From Spirochaetaceae bacterium UBA6089 (GTDB lineage: Bacteria; Spirochaetota; Spirochaetia; Treponematales; Rectinemataceae), in contig DIXD01000092.1 of the NCBI GenBank assembly GCA_002435985.1, positions 1 to 19,504 on the forward strand: a stretch of DNA of 19,504 nucleotides, given 5' to 3'. Positions 1-7,943 of the stretch are shown in pieces. The notes beneath the pieces were generated by a model, which saw nothing but the letters and a program-made list of their open reading frames with translations, made no database searches and was not told the DNA's origin. Each line of letters starts with the position of its first letter. Position 1 is the stretch's first letter. The translations under genes were made by a program, and so were the position numbers.

Positions 1-189
1 GGAAGACTCTTTTGGACAAAGGACATGGAGGAGCTTTCCAGTGCCGTGTTGAACTATGTCCAGGAAGGCGACCTGATCCTTGTAAAAGGTTCACGCGGCA
101 TGGCCCTCGAGCGCTTGACGTGCAAATTTGAAGAGAAAAAGCTCATAGCTCCATCGGAGTCTAATCAAGGAGGAACCCATGCTTCGTGA
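1..189 (+). CDS. murF: UDP-MurNAc-tripeptide--D-Ala-D-Ala ligase (MurF), C-terminal end only
   Basis: This is the last 62 residues of a protein entering from the left edge, read in frame 1 and ending with TGA at 187-189. The segment LVKGSRGMALERL (about residues 27-39 of the fragment) is the typical C-terminal signature of Mur ligases, 'VLVKGSR.M..E.', in the domain that binds the incoming amino acid or dipeptide. MurF adds D-Ala-D-Ala to UDP-MurNAc-tripeptide in the cytoplasm, making the pentapeptide that MraY uses next. The gene overlaps mraY by 11 nt, and the mraY ribosome binding site (AAGGAGGA, 167-174) lies inside it, which suggests translational coupling. MurF is preferred over MurE or MurD because murF normally precedes mraY. 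Only the C-terminus is visible, so the identity rests partly on context. Confidence 0.85.
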   Translation, partial: GRLFWTKDMEELSSAVLNYVQEGDLILVKGSRGMALERLTCKFEEKKLIAPSESNQGGTHAS

Positions 190-1261
190 GATTTTTCTTC
201 CTCTTATAAAATATTTTACACCCTTCAACATATTCAGATATTTGACATTCCGCTCGGCATATGCGGCCGTCACTGCGCTCCTCGTCTGTTATCTTTTCGG
301 ACCGTGGCTGATCAAACGGCTGCGCGTGCTTAAGTTCGGGCAGTCGATACGGATCGATGGGCCGGAAACCCACTTGGCGAAGACAGGCACTCCTACGATG
401 GGGGGCATACTGATTATTCTCTCCGTGATCGTATCGGTGGTGCTTTGGATCGATATAACGAGCGTTTATTGCTGGATTGCGCTTTTGTCACTGCTCGGCT
501 TCGGTCTAATCGGCGCGGCCGATGACCTGCTCAAGATTCGCAAACACAGCTCGGATGGCCTCTCCCCAGTTCAAAAACTCATCCTGCAGTTCATCGTCTC
601 CGGCGTGGCGGTCTATGCCATCTATCGGACGACGGGCGATACCGTTACAAAACTCTATGTCCCGTTCCTTAAGACGCACGTGATCGATCTAGGGGTGTTT
701 TGGCTTCCTATCGCGATGATCTATGTCACGGCCTGGTCGAATGCGGTGAATATCACCGACGGTCTGGATGGGTTAGCCGTCGGGCTTGTGATTTTTGCTG
801 TTCTGGCCTTTGCAGTGCTGACCTACGTGACAGGACGTGCAGACTGGTCCGAGTACCTTGGGGTTCCCTATATCAAACAGGCGAGCGAACTCACCGTGTT
901 CAACTTTGCCCTCCTCGGAGCCTGTGTGGGCTTCCTATGGTTCAATGCGCATCCTGCCGAAGTGTTTATGGGCGATGTAGGCTCGCTTTCGCTCGGGGGT
1001 GTGCTCGGCGTGCTCTCCCTCATGGTCAAGAAAGAGATACTGCTTCTGGTCATCGGGGGCGTATTCGTGATAGAGCTCGGCTCCGTCATGCTGCAGGTTC
1101 TCTATTTCAAACTCACCAAGGGAAAGCGCCTTTTCAGAATGGCGCCCCTGCACCATCATTTCGAGCTGAAAGGCGAGAAAGAATCAAAAGTCGTCGTGAG
1201 GTTTTGGATACTTGGTGGCATATTTGCCTTGATCGCTCTATCGACGCTGAAGATCCAATGA
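179..1261 (+). CDS. mraY: Phospho-N-acetylmuramoyl-pentapeptide transferase (MraY)
   Basis: The 360-residue integral membrane enzyme transfers phospho-MurNAc-pentapeptide from UDP to undecaprenyl phosphate, making lipid I. Its length matches the family norm of about 360. Family motifs are all present. The Asp pair is in GAADDLLKIRK (residues 112-122), followed by NAVNITDGLDGLA (188-200). FMGDVGSLSLGG (263-274) and the His-rich MAPLHHHFELKG (321-332) are diagnostic of MraY. Around ten hydrophobic segments alternate with short polar loops. The start is ATG 179, five bases after a strong GGAGG inside murF. ftsW follows after 10 nt. No murD lies between mraY and ftsW, unlike the E. coli dcw cluster. 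Confidence 0.97.
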   Translation: MLREIFLPLIKYFTPFNIFRYLTFRSAYAAVTALLVCYLFGPWLIKRLRVLKFGQSIRIDGPETHLAKTGTPTMGGILIILSVIVSVVLWIDITSVYCWIALLSLLGFGLIGAADDLLKIRKHSSDGLSPVQKLILQFIVSGVAVYAIYRTTGDTVTKLYVPFLKTHVIDLGVFWLPIAMIYVTAWSNAVNITDGLDGLAVGLVIFAVLAFAVLTYVTGRADWSEYLGVPYIKQASELTVFNFALLGACVGFLWFNAHPAEVFMGDVGSLSLGGVLGVLSLMVKKEILLLVIGGVFVIELGSVMLQVLYFKLTKGKRLFRMAPLHHHFELKGEKESKVVVRFWILGGIFALIALSTLKIQ

Positions 1262-1271
1262 GGATTGTAGT

Positions 1272-2417
1272 ATGAAGAAAGAGAGCGGATCTGCGGGTTA
1301 TACTCTCGATTCGCGCCAGACGGATTGGCAGATGATCTGTGCCATTCTTGTCGTATCGCTGATCGGGCTGTCCACTCTTTGGTCAGGTTCAATAGGCTTC
1401 GCAATCAGAAATGGCGGCATATTCTCGGTAATCAGCAAACAGGCGATTCTGTATGCCCTGTCGCTTGCCTGTATGGGCATTGTGGCAGTCGTACCTTTGA
1501 GGTTGATCCGTTCTCTGCTGCCTGTCGCCGTCGTTGTCGGGATGATCGGATTGGCGCTGCCGATTGCCACCCCTCTGGGAGTTATGATCAACGGTGGGCG
1601 TCGCTGGATTGGAATCGGATCGCTCACGCTGCAGCCATCTGAGTTATGGAAACCCATTATGGTCCTCTACCTCGCATCCTTCCTCGAAAAGCGCAAGGAA
1701 CGTGTAGTGGAATCCGGCATGGCGACCCTGCCTGCGATTCTCATGGTCGCGGTATCGGCAATTTTGATTTTTCTTCAGCAGGATTTTTCAACCTCGATCA
1801 TGGTGCTTGTCATTGGGCTCGCCGTGCTTTTTCTTGCGGGGACACCGCTTGTGTTCATCGGTAGCCTAAGCCTGTTTTCGATTCTCTACGGTGTTCTTAT
1901 GATCTTCTCTTCGCAGTACCGTGTGCAGCGCCTGGTGGGCTTCTTGATGCCCGATCAGCACGCGCATACGGTGAATTACCAAATGTACAGCGCGCTGAGG
2001 GCAATTCGTTCCGGCGGAATCTGGGGCAAGGGTATAGGCCTTGGGAGCCTTAAGATCAGCTCGATACCCGAAGTTCAGTCGGATTTTATATTTGCAGCCT
2101 TTGTTGAGGAAGTCGGACTGGTCGGTGTCGTCGTCGTCATGGCGCTGTGGGCCTTTATTCTGATCAGGGCGGGAAAGCGGCTTTCGGGGGCGGATTACTT
2201 TTCTAAGCTTGCAGGGTTTGGCCTCATTACGCTGTTGTCGTTGCAGATACTGCTCAATTTGGCAGTAGTGACGGGTATTATGCCCACGACCGGCCTGGCC
2301 CTGCCGTTTTTTTCGGCCGGTGGCTCTGCGGCCCTCATGAGTGCGATTTCGTGTGGCATTCTGATTAACCTCACACGGGGCTCCGGATTTGAGAAGGAAG
2401 GAACGGCATATGCTTGA
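1272..2417 (+). CDS. ftsW: SEDS-family septal peptidoglycan glycosyltransferase (FtsW)
   Basis: The 381-residue polytopic membrane protein belongs to the SEDS family (FtsW/RodA/SpoVE), which polymerises lipid II glycan strands with a partner class B penicillin-binding protein. Visible SEDS signatures are NGGRRWIGIGSLTLQPSE (107-124), the QQDFSTS segment (169-175), EVQSDFIFAAFVEEVG (267-282) and PTTGLALPFFSAGGSA (338-353). Hydrophobic segments begin near residue 20, after a short polar cytoplasmic tail. Position between mraY and ftsQ favours FtsW over RodA. The ribosome binding site is weak (GAGG 1260-1263, overlapping the mraY stop). The 3' end overlaps ftsQ by 8 nt. The partner ftsI is not in the window. 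Confidence 0.93.
   Translation: MKKESGSAGYTLDSRQTDWQMICAILVVSLIGLSTLWSGSIGFAIRNGGIFSVISKQAILYALSLACMGIVAVVPLRLIRSLLPVAVVVGMIGLALPIATPLGVMINGGRRWIGIGSLTLQPSELWKPIMVLYLASFLEKRKERVVESGMATLPAILMVAVSAILIFLQQDFSTSIMVLVIGLAVLFLAGTPLVFIGSLSLFSILYGVLMIFSSQYRVQRLVGFLMPDQHAHTVNYQMYSALRAIRSGGIWGKGIGLGSLKISSIPEVQSDFIFAAFVEEVGLVGVVVVMALWAFILIRAGKRLSGADYFSKLAGFGLITLLSLQILLNLAVVTGIMPTTGLALPFFSAGGSAALMSAISCGILINLTRGSGFEKEGTAYA
2392..2403 (+). promoter_or_regulatory. Shine-Dalgarno sequence that fixes the ftsQ start
   Basis: The purine stretch AGAAGGAAGGAA inside the end of ftsW lies six bases before ATG 2410. It supports that start over an in-frame TTG at 2389, which lies just upstream of the stretch and has no ribosome binding site of its own. 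Confidence 0.75.
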
Positions 2418-3483
2418 TGTCAATGAAAAAAAACACATCGCTTCAAAAAAAGCGCGATCGCTCCTCTCTGTCTCCGATAGTTACTCGGTCGATATTTTAC
2501 GCGCCACGACGCGAAGGGAAACCTCGGTGCCAGGAATCGGTGCCGCCACACCAGCGCAGCAGAGGGGACATGGGACCAAATTCAAACCAGAACAGCGGAA
2601 GGCGAGCTCCATCCATCCGGACTCTCTTGCCGAGCGAATTGGCCCCGCGACCATTGCGCCGCTCTCAGCCTCGGCAGAAAAGTTGAGTGAGACGGTTAAG
2701 CCCGCAGTCCGGCAGAAAAAACACACAGGAGTACGTCTTTTGCTTGTGCTCACAGTCTTGTGCCTCGCTGCAGCAGGCCTAGCGGTAACCTTGCCTCGCG
2801 TCACCCAAATCGAGACCATCCGAATCAGTGGGCTTGAGACCTTATCGGAGAACGCAATACTTACTATGCTTGGAGATATCGGCAACAAGGACCTGTTCTC
2901 GCTGAATCTGCATGACCTAGAACGGATCATCGGAAAGAACCCGAGAATCGCGCGCGCGCGGATGTACAGGGTGCTGCCTTCTACGCTTGCAATCGAGATA
3001 CAGGAACGGTCTGCAGTCGCTTCGATCATCATCAATTCTGAGCAGGGCACTCAATTGGTCCTTGTGGATGGAGAAGGTATTGCCTTTGCATCGATAGATG
3101 CCGAAGACTCCAGAAACCCGGAATTGCCGGTGATTTCGGGCATTCAATTCGAACAGTTCAGCCCTGGTCTGCGCATGCCGGATCTGATTCTGCCTCTGTT
3201 CGCGGAACTCGCCGCGATCAAGCAAGAGTCGCCGGAGCTTCTCAGGGCTTTTTCAGAGATGCGCGTCGAAAGGATCTCGGGGAGCAGCATCGAACTTTTG
3301 CTCTATCCCGTGCATATGAAGACTGCAGTGCGGCTGCCGCTCAAATTTGACGCCGACACACTCCGCAATGCGTTGGTCGTGCTCGACATACTCCGTTCGC
3401 GAGGCTTGGGAGACCAGCCAGGCGAAATCGATTTTCACGCAGACACTGTGGTATATCAAGCAAAGGAGGCCGTCTCTGGCTGA
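2410..3483 (+). CDS. ftsQ: Cell division protein FtsQ/DivIB
   Basis: The product is 357 residues from ATG 2410. The layout is the FtsQ/DivIB one: a cytoplasmic N-terminal region, one transmembrane helix at about 108-128 (VRLLLVLTVLCLAAAGLAV), then a POTRA-like domain at about 133-201, starting IETIRISGLETLSENAIL, followed by a beta-rich extracytoplasmic domain. FtsQ links early cytoplasmic divisome proteins to the periplasmic FtsL/FtsB and FtsW/FtsI complex. The N-terminal tail of about 107 residues is long, basic and low in predicted structure. The family is divergent in sequence, so the call rests on domain order and its place between ftsW and ftsA. The gene overlaps ftsW and ftsA by 8 nt each. 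Two poly-A runs (A8 at 2426-2433, A7 at 2445-2451) lie in the first codons. Confidence 0.88.
   Translation: MLDVNEKKHIASKKARSLLSVSDSYSVDILRATTRRETSVPGIGAATPAQQRGHGTKFKPEQRKASSIHPDSLAERIGPATIAPLSASAEKLSETVKPAVRQKKHTGVRLLLVLTVLCLAAAGLAVTLPRVTQIETIRISGLETLSENAILTMLGDIGNKDLFSLNLHDLERIIGKNPRIARARMYRVLPSTLAIEIQERSAVASIIINSEQGTQLVLVDGEGIAFASIDAEDSRNPELPVISGIQFEQFSPGLRMPDLILPLFAELAAIKQESPELLRAFSEMRVERISGSSIELLLYPVHMKTAVRLPLKFDADTLRNALVVLDILRSRGLGDQPGEIDFHADTVVYQAKEAVSG
3462..3469 (+). promoter_or_regulatory. Shine-Dalgarno sequence pointing to a CTG start of ftsA
   Basis: AAAGGAGG, near the end of ftsQ, is followed six bases later by CTG 3476, which is in frame with FtsA. No ATG, GTG or TTG lies in frame at a usable distance, so this site is the main evidence for a non-canonical start. 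Confidence 0.75.
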
Positions 3484-4717
3484 AACAAGTATTGTCGCCC
3501 TCGATATAGGAACCTCCGTCACCAAGGCGGTCGTCGGAGGCTTCAACGAGCATGGCGAATTTGAAATCATCGGCATCGGCACAGCGCCTTCAAACGGGCT
3601 GCGCAGGGGCGTCGTCCTCAACATCGAGGGGACGTTGAACAGTATTACCTCGGCGCTCGATGCTGCCGAACTCATGTCGGGACTGGACATCCGAGCAGTA
3701 TCGCTCGCGCTTTCCGGCGCGAATATCGAAAGTTTCAATACCAATGGGCAGATTGCGGTGACCGGCCGCGGAAGGGAGATCACTCAGGAGGACATCGCAA
3801 GGGTCCACGAAGCCGCCCGCGCTGTCTCGATTTCCATGGATCGAGAGATTTTGCACGTAATTCCGCGCTCCTACACCGTCGACGACCAAAAAGGAATCCG
3901 CAACCCGCTGCACATGACTGGTGTGCGCCTCGAGTGTGGGGTGCACATCATCACCGGTTCAGTGTCGACAGTACAAAATATGTTCAAGTGCGTCACAAGG
4001 GCAGGATATCGGATGGAGCAGAGCTATCTTGGCATTCTGGGCTGCGCGCGCACGGTTCTCACGGAGGATGAGCGCGACCTGGGTTGTCTTCTGATCGATA
4101 TCGGAGGAGGTACGACCGACTTCATGATCTTTTCGGAGAGCGAGCCGGTCTTCACTTCTGCGGTACCTGCAGGCGGAAGCCAGATCACCGGTGACATCTC
4201 GATCATGCTCAGCATCCCCATCGATGCGGCAGAGCGTCTCAAAAAGGAGTCTGGGGCGGCGTGGTCCGACGCCATTGATCCGGACGAGACAGTCATCGTG
4301 CCGGGCTTTGGAGCGCGAGAGCCGGTCGAGCTCGAGCGTAGAAAACTCGTCTCCATCGTGCAGCCGCGCGTGGAAGAAATTTTCGAGATGGTCAATGAAC
4401 AAATCATCAAGAATGGACTAAAGGATCTCATCAAGGCGGGGGTCATACTCACAGGCGGATCAGCGCTCTTGCCGCACATCGACGAGTGTGCGCGTTCGGT
4501 CTTCGGTGTGCCTGTCAGAATTGGTGCTCCATCTGTAGTGAGCGGTTTGGACGCTGAATACCGCTCTCCAGCCTTCTCTGCCGTGGTGGGTGTAGCGCTT
4601 CTGGAAGCGGAAAGAACAGGAGCCAGCACCGAGCCGAGCGGAGGAAGGAAGAAAGCTCGAAAAAGCAGACAGGGTGGCTTTTCGCTCATCCGATGGATAA
4701 AGGAAAGATTTTTTTGA
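3476..4717 (+). CDS. ftsA: Cell division protein FtsA (probable CTG start)
   Basis: FtsA is the actin-like ATPase that tethers FtsZ to the membrane and recruits later divisome proteins. From CTG 3476 it has 413 residues, close to the family norm of about 420. It begins AETSIVALDIGTSVTKAVVG, the phosphate-1 motif. LLIDIGGGTTDF (205-216) is phosphate-2, and AGVILTGGSALLPHIDE (321-337) is the adenosine motif. The C-terminus GGFSLIRWIKERFF (400-413) is the amphipathic membrane-targeting helix, after a basic linker. In-frame ATG codons upstream (3347, 3368) would add a tail read out of ftsQ and have no ribosome binding site. The first internal ATG is near residue 67, past the phosphate-1 motif. 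The gene overlaps ftsQ by 8 nt. Confidence 0.95.
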   Translation: MAETSIVALDIGTSVTKAVVGGFNEHGEFEIIGIGTAPSNGLRRGVVLNIEGTLNSITSALDAAELMSGLDIRAVSLALSGANIESFNTNGQIAVTGRGREITQEDIARVHEAARAVSISMDREILHVIPRSYTVDDQKGIRNPLHMTGVRLECGVHIITGSVSTVQNMFKCVTRAGYRMEQSYLGILGCARTVLTEDERDLGCLLIDIGGGTTDFMIFSESEPVFTSAVPAGGSQITGDISIMLSIPIDAAERLKKESGAAWSDAIDPDETVIVPGFGAREPVELERRKLVSIVQPRVEEIFEMVNEQIIKNGLKDLIKAGVILTGGSALLPHIDECARSVFGVPVRIGAPSVVSGLDAEYRSPAFSAVVGVALLEAERTGASTEPSGGRKKARKSRQGGFSLIRWIKERFF

Positions 4718-4725
4718 TATTGACC

Positions 4726-4732
4726 GAGGAGG
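4726..4732 (+). promoter_or_regulatory. Shine-Dalgarno sequence that fixes the ftsZ start
   Basis: GAGGAGG abuts an ATG at 4733 with no spacer but lies six bases before a second in-frame ATG at 4739. The second is therefore the likely start. Confidence 0.8.
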
Positions 4733-4738
4733 ATGACT

Positions 4739-5986
4739 ATGGCGATCGAACTTGTAGATGACAATGGAATAGGTAGCCCCACAGTGATCAAAGTGATAGG
4801 CACGGGAGGTGGAGGCTCGAACGCCATCAACCGTATGATTATGGCGGGACTCAAAAATGTGCAGTTCATAGCGGTGAACACCGATCTGCAGGACTTGGGG
4901 CGCTCCAAGGCCGAAATCAGACTGGGAATCGGTTCGAAGATCACCAAAGGGCTTGGTGCCGGAGGCAAACCCGAGATTGGGGAAAAGGCTGCCGTCGAGG
5001 ATCGGGATAAAATCGAGCAAGCGCTGCATGGGGCGGATATGGTGTTTGTCACCGCTGGCCTTGGAGGCGGCACGGGGACAGGGTCTGCACCCATCATCGC
5101 GCAAACCGCCCGGGACCTCGGTGCCCTGACCGTCGCCGTTGTGACCAAACCCTTTGCCTTTGAGGGCAGGGTTGTCAATCGTATCGCGGAAGAAGGTTTC
5201 GGAAAATTGAAGCAGGCGGCCGACACCGTCATTGTGATACCGAACCAGAACCTTCTCAAGGTCGTGGACAAGAAGACACCGCTCAAAGAGGCCTTCCGCA
5301 TCGCGGACGAGGTGCTCAGACAGGGCGTACAGGGAATCTCCGACCTCATCACCCTCGCCGGCGATATCAACATCGACTTCGCCGATGTCCGCACAGTGAT
5401 GGAGGGCCAGGGCGATGCGATCATGGGCATAGGTGTCGGCAGCGGCGACAATCGTGCCCAGGACGCCGCCGAAAAGGCCATCAATAATCCTCTGCTCGAC
5501 GATGCGCGGATCGAAGGGGCACGCAACATCCTCGTCAACGTCACCTGTGGGGAAGACTTTTCGCTTGTCGAATATCAGGACATCATCGACCTCATCACCT
5601 CAAAGGCTGCAGAAGATGCACACATCATTGCGGGTGTGGTCACCGACAGTGCACTGAAGGACGAGGTTCGCGTGACGGTCATCGCAACGGGCTTTGGCGC
5701 TGCTCGCCAAAAACTCGGGGACAAGACATCCTCCAGGACAGGTATGAATATGCCGCTTGGATCGAGCCGTCCCAGCGAATTTTTAGGCCCCAATGAGTGG
5801 CCCTTCCGTGAAGACAAGCCTGCGCAGGAACACGATAGGCCTACAGAGAACAAAGATCGACCAGCTCCCAAAGGTAATTTGGGCAAAATAAGCTTCGACA
5901 CCCAGGTCGACGGCGACGAATTCGATATCCCGACGGCGCTGCGCAACAAACGGCTCATGCCCGAGGATTTCGGGGGAAGACGGTGA
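4739..5986 (+). CDS. ftsZ: Cell division GTPase FtsZ
   Basis: FtsZ is the tubulin-like GTPase that polymerises into the Z-ring at mid-cell. The product is 415 residues from ATG 4739. The N-terminal nucleotide loop is GTGGGGSNAINRMI (21-34). The tubulin signature is GLGGGTGTGSAP (107-118). The catalytic T7 loop NIDFADVR (211-218) has N211, D213 and D216, matching E. coli N207, D209 and D212. A polar, disordered linker (about 325-390) leads to the conserved C-terminal peptide DEFDIPTALRNKR (393-405), which docks onto FtsA. The 21-nt gap after ftsA is the largest in the window. The stop overlaps the GTG start of the next gene by 4 nt. Confidence 0.98.
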   Translation: MAIELVDDNGIGSPTVIKVIGTGGGGSNAINRMIMAGLKNVQFIAVNTDLQDLGRSKAEIRLGIGSKITKGLGAGGKPEIGEKAAVEDRDKIEQALHGADMVFVTAGLGGGTGTGSAPIIAQTARDLGALTVAVVTKPFAFEGRVVNRIAEEGFGKLKQAADTVIVIPNQNLLKVVDKKTPLKEAFRIADEVLRQGVQGISDLITLAGDINIDFADVRTVMEGQGDAIMGIGVGSGDNRAQDAAEKAINNPLLDDARIEGARNILVNVTCGEDFSLVEYQDIIDLITSKAAEDAHIIAGVVTDSALKDEVRVTVIATGFGAARQKLGDKTSSRTGMNMPLGSSRPSEFLGPNEWPFREDKPAQEHDRPTENKDRPAPKGNLGKISFDTQVDGDEFDIPTALRNKRLMPEDFGGRR

Positions 5987-6861
5987 GCATCCTCGTACGG
6001 CGTTTCCAGGCCTATCTCCTCTCGAACAGAAGGCGTTCGGTGTTGACGGCCGACGTCTACATCCGCGAGCTGGAGATGCTTGAGAGCTTCCTTGCTCCTC
6101 AAGGAAAGACGCCGCTCGATGCTGTGGGAGAAGACCTCCTTGCCTACCTCGTCGCGCGCGCTCAAGCGGGCTTACAGCGGACGACGATGGCGCGTATCGT
6201 CGCGAGTCTGCACTCGTTCTATCGCTTCTGTCTCAGCGAAAAGCTGAGGTCCGACGATCCCTCGATCCAGATCCGCACCCCTAGGCAGGATCGAAATATC
6301 CCCGATGTGCTCGACTCCGAATCGATAGAGCATGTCCTCGACTCTATCGACATCAGCACACCCAATGGCCTCAGGGACAGAGCACTCTTCGAGCTCATCT
6401 ATTCCTGTGGCTTAAGAATTTCCGAAGCAGCGGGGCTCACCTTCCAGCAGCTCTATCTCGAGGAGAAACTGCTGAGAGTGTTTGGCAAGCGCAGAAAAGA
6501 GCGTCTCGTACCCTTTGGGGAAGAGGCGCTGTCGTGGATGGTGCGCTACCTGACGGAGGCTCGCCCTCTCCTCGAGAAGCACGGTAAGTCCGATTTTGTG
6601 TTTCTGAATCAAGAGGGGAGGGGGATCACGCGTAAGGGTATCTGGAAACGTTTCAGCCAAATACGCGCAAAATCGGGAGTGAAGGCGAAGGTCCACACCT
6701 TTAGGCATAGCTTCGCCACGCACCTGCTTGCGGGCGGCGCGGACCTGCGGACTGTCCAGGAGTTGCTGGGCCATGCCGACATCGCGACGACACAGATATA
6801 CACGCACGTCGATGAGGCTTCGTTGGGTATGTATCACAAAGAATATTTTCCGAGGAAATAG
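5983..6861 (+). CDS. xerD: Tyrosine site-specific recombinase, XerD-like
   Basis: The 292-residue protein is the length of XerC/XerD, the recombinases that resolve chromosome dimers at dif under FtsK control. An N-terminal SAM-like DNA-binding domain (about 1-95) precedes the catalytic domain. All active-site residues are present: R145 (CGLRISE), K169 (FGKRRKER), H238 and R241 (HTFRHSFATHL), H264 (LLGHADI) and the nucleophile Y273 (TTQIYTHV). The GTG start overlaps the ftsZ stop (GTGA) and follows GGGGGAAGA. A second Xer gene lies 3.2 kb downstream, so the two could be the XerC/XerD pair. XerD rather than XerC is tentative: the downstream copy is the positional match to codV/xerC and has the more XerC-like C-terminus. 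An integrase of a mobile element is unlikely in this setting. Confidence 0.85.
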   Translation: MSILVRRFQAYLLSNRRRSVLTADVYIRELEMLESFLAPQGKTPLDAVGEDLLAYLVARAQAGLQRTTMARIVASLHSFYRFCLSEKLRSDDPSIQIRTPRQDRNIPDVLDSESIEHVLDSIDISTPNGLRDRALFELIYSCGLRISEAAGLTFQQLYLEEKLLRVFGKRRKERLVPFGEEALSWMVRYLTEARPLLEKHGKSDFVFLNQEGRGITRKGIWKRFSQIRAKSGVKAKVHTFRHSFATHLLAGGADLRTVQELLGHADIATTQIYTHVDEASLGMYHKEYFPRK

Positions 6862-6866
6862 CGAAT

Positions 6867-7943
6867 ATGAAAGCGGCAAGCGTCCTACGGCGCGTCAATT
6901 CTTGTGGAGGATACTCGAAAATGGTACACAGAATGTCGTACCGTGCCCGCCCAACCCTCATGCAGGCAGAGCTCGACCGGATTTCCGCTGCTTTGCCGTC
7001 GCTCGACGCTTTTCCTTTGCCCCTCAAGCTGGCTATGCACAGGTTGCATTTCTTGAGCTGGCAAGAACAGATCCTATTGCTGGAACAGATTCGAGATAAG
7101 GAGCATTTTCTCTCTTTAGGCCTTGCCGAAATCGAAAGCTTTTTGTACCGTTCAATACACGCCCAATTGCCGGACATGGCCCGCGTGTGGGGACATGCCG
7201 AACAGGACGCAGAAATCTTGGTGAAACTCTGCGCGACATTCATCGCCGTTACCGACAAGGAATACCCTCCGCTTTTGCGAGAAATCCACCGGGCACCCTT
7301 CGGCCTCTTCGTGCGAGGGAATTTCCGCGCCCTCCGGTGGCCGAAGGTGACCGTGGTGGGTACAAGGATGCCAAGCTGGCGCGGGCTTGGCGCCGCGGTG
7401 CATCTTGCGAAGGACACCGCGGATATGGGCTTCAGCGTGGTGTCGGGGCTGGCACGGGGGATCGACGCGGGGGCGCACCGCGGCGCTCTACAGAGCGGCG
7501 TTGCTCCTACGATTGCCGTGCTTCCTTGTGGGGTGGACCGGGTGTATCCGCCATCGAATTCGCCCCTTGCCGCCGCGATACTCGACTCGGGCGGCTGCCT
7601 GATGACCGAATATCCTCCTGGCGTGAGCCTCGATCGATACCGTTTTCCCGAACGGAATCGCATCCTCGCGGGCCTCTCCAGGCTCACGCTGGTCGTGGAA
7701 GCGCCCGAGAAGTCGGGGGCCCTCATCACTGCAGAATTTGCACTCAGCGAGGGGCGGGATGTCGCCGTTGCTGCAGCATGCCTCGGCTCTTCCCGGAACG
7801 CGGGTGCGGATGCCCTTGCAAAGGAAGGCGCATGTGCCGTGCACAGCGGCGACCAGATCGCCGCATTGTTGCAAGGGGCGGGTGCATGGGATTGGGATAT
7901 TGACACACAAGCGGTACGCCAGCCGCAACCGAAGGAGTGTTGA
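6867..7943 (+). CDS. dprA: DNA processing protein DprA (Smf)
   Basis: DprA binds single-stranded DNA and loads RecA during natural transformation. It is also widespread in bacteria not known to be competent. The 358-residue product has an N-terminal helical domain, the YPPLL segment (133-137) and a Rossmann-like core. Core motifs are VTVVGTRMPS (161-170), VVSGLARGIDAGAH (191-204), LPCGVDRVYPPSN (219-231), FPERNRILAGLS (260-271) and EAPEKSGALITAEFA (278-292). The chain stops about 40 residues after the core, so the C-terminal winged-helix domain of many DprA proteins appears absent. Two starts are possible: ATG 6867 (GAGGA ten bases before) or ATG 6921 (GGAGGA 6906-6911, nine bases before). 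The topA start follows the stop directly. Confidence 0.94.
   Translation: MKAASVLRRVNSCGGYSKMVHRMSYRARPTLMQAELDRISAALPSLDAFPLPLKLAMHRLHFLSWQEQILLLEQIRDKEHFLSLGLAEIESFLYRSIHAQLPDMARVWGHAEQDAEILVKLCATFIAVTDKEYPPLLREIHRAPFGLFVRGNFRALRWPKVTVVGTRMPSWRGLGAAVHLAKDTADMGFSVVSGLARGIDAGAHRGALQSGVAPTIAVLPCGVDRVYPPSNSPLAAAILDSGGCLMTEYPPGVSLDRYRFPERNRILAGLSRLTLVVEAPEKSGALITAEFALSEGRDVAVAAACLGSSRNAGADALAKEGACAVHSGDQIAALLQGAGAWDWDIDTQAVRQPQPKEC

Noticed and set aside
700..1275. Open frame of 191 codons on the plus strand inside mraY
   Set aside because: It is an Arg/Cys-rich shifted reading of MraY codons, and the MraY frame carries every family motif.
2518..2532. Minus-strand match to a sigma-54 promoter (TGGCAC-N5-TTTC)
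   Set aside because: The essential GC of the -12 element is missing, it is antisense inside ftsQ, and no minus-strand gene follows.
3347..3475. ATG 3347 or 3368 as the start of FtsA
   Set aside because: They would add 36-43 residues translated from ftsQ codons, unlike any FtsA N-terminus, and have no ribosome binding site.
4709..4715. T7 run at the end of ftsA as a slippage or termination site
   Set aside because: It encodes the conserved final Phe-Phe of the membrane-targeting helix and runs into the stop codon, with no hairpin before it.
4733..4735. ATG 4733 as the start of FtsZ
   Set aside because: It abuts the Shine-Dalgarno sequence with no spacer. ATG 4739 in the same frame has the right distance.
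4024..5544. Open frame of 506 codons on the minus strand opposite ftsA and ftsZ
   Set aside because: It lies wholly antisense to two certain genes, has Ser/Pro/Ala-rich composition typical of a shadow frame, shows no known motif and crosses the ftsA-ftsZ boundary.
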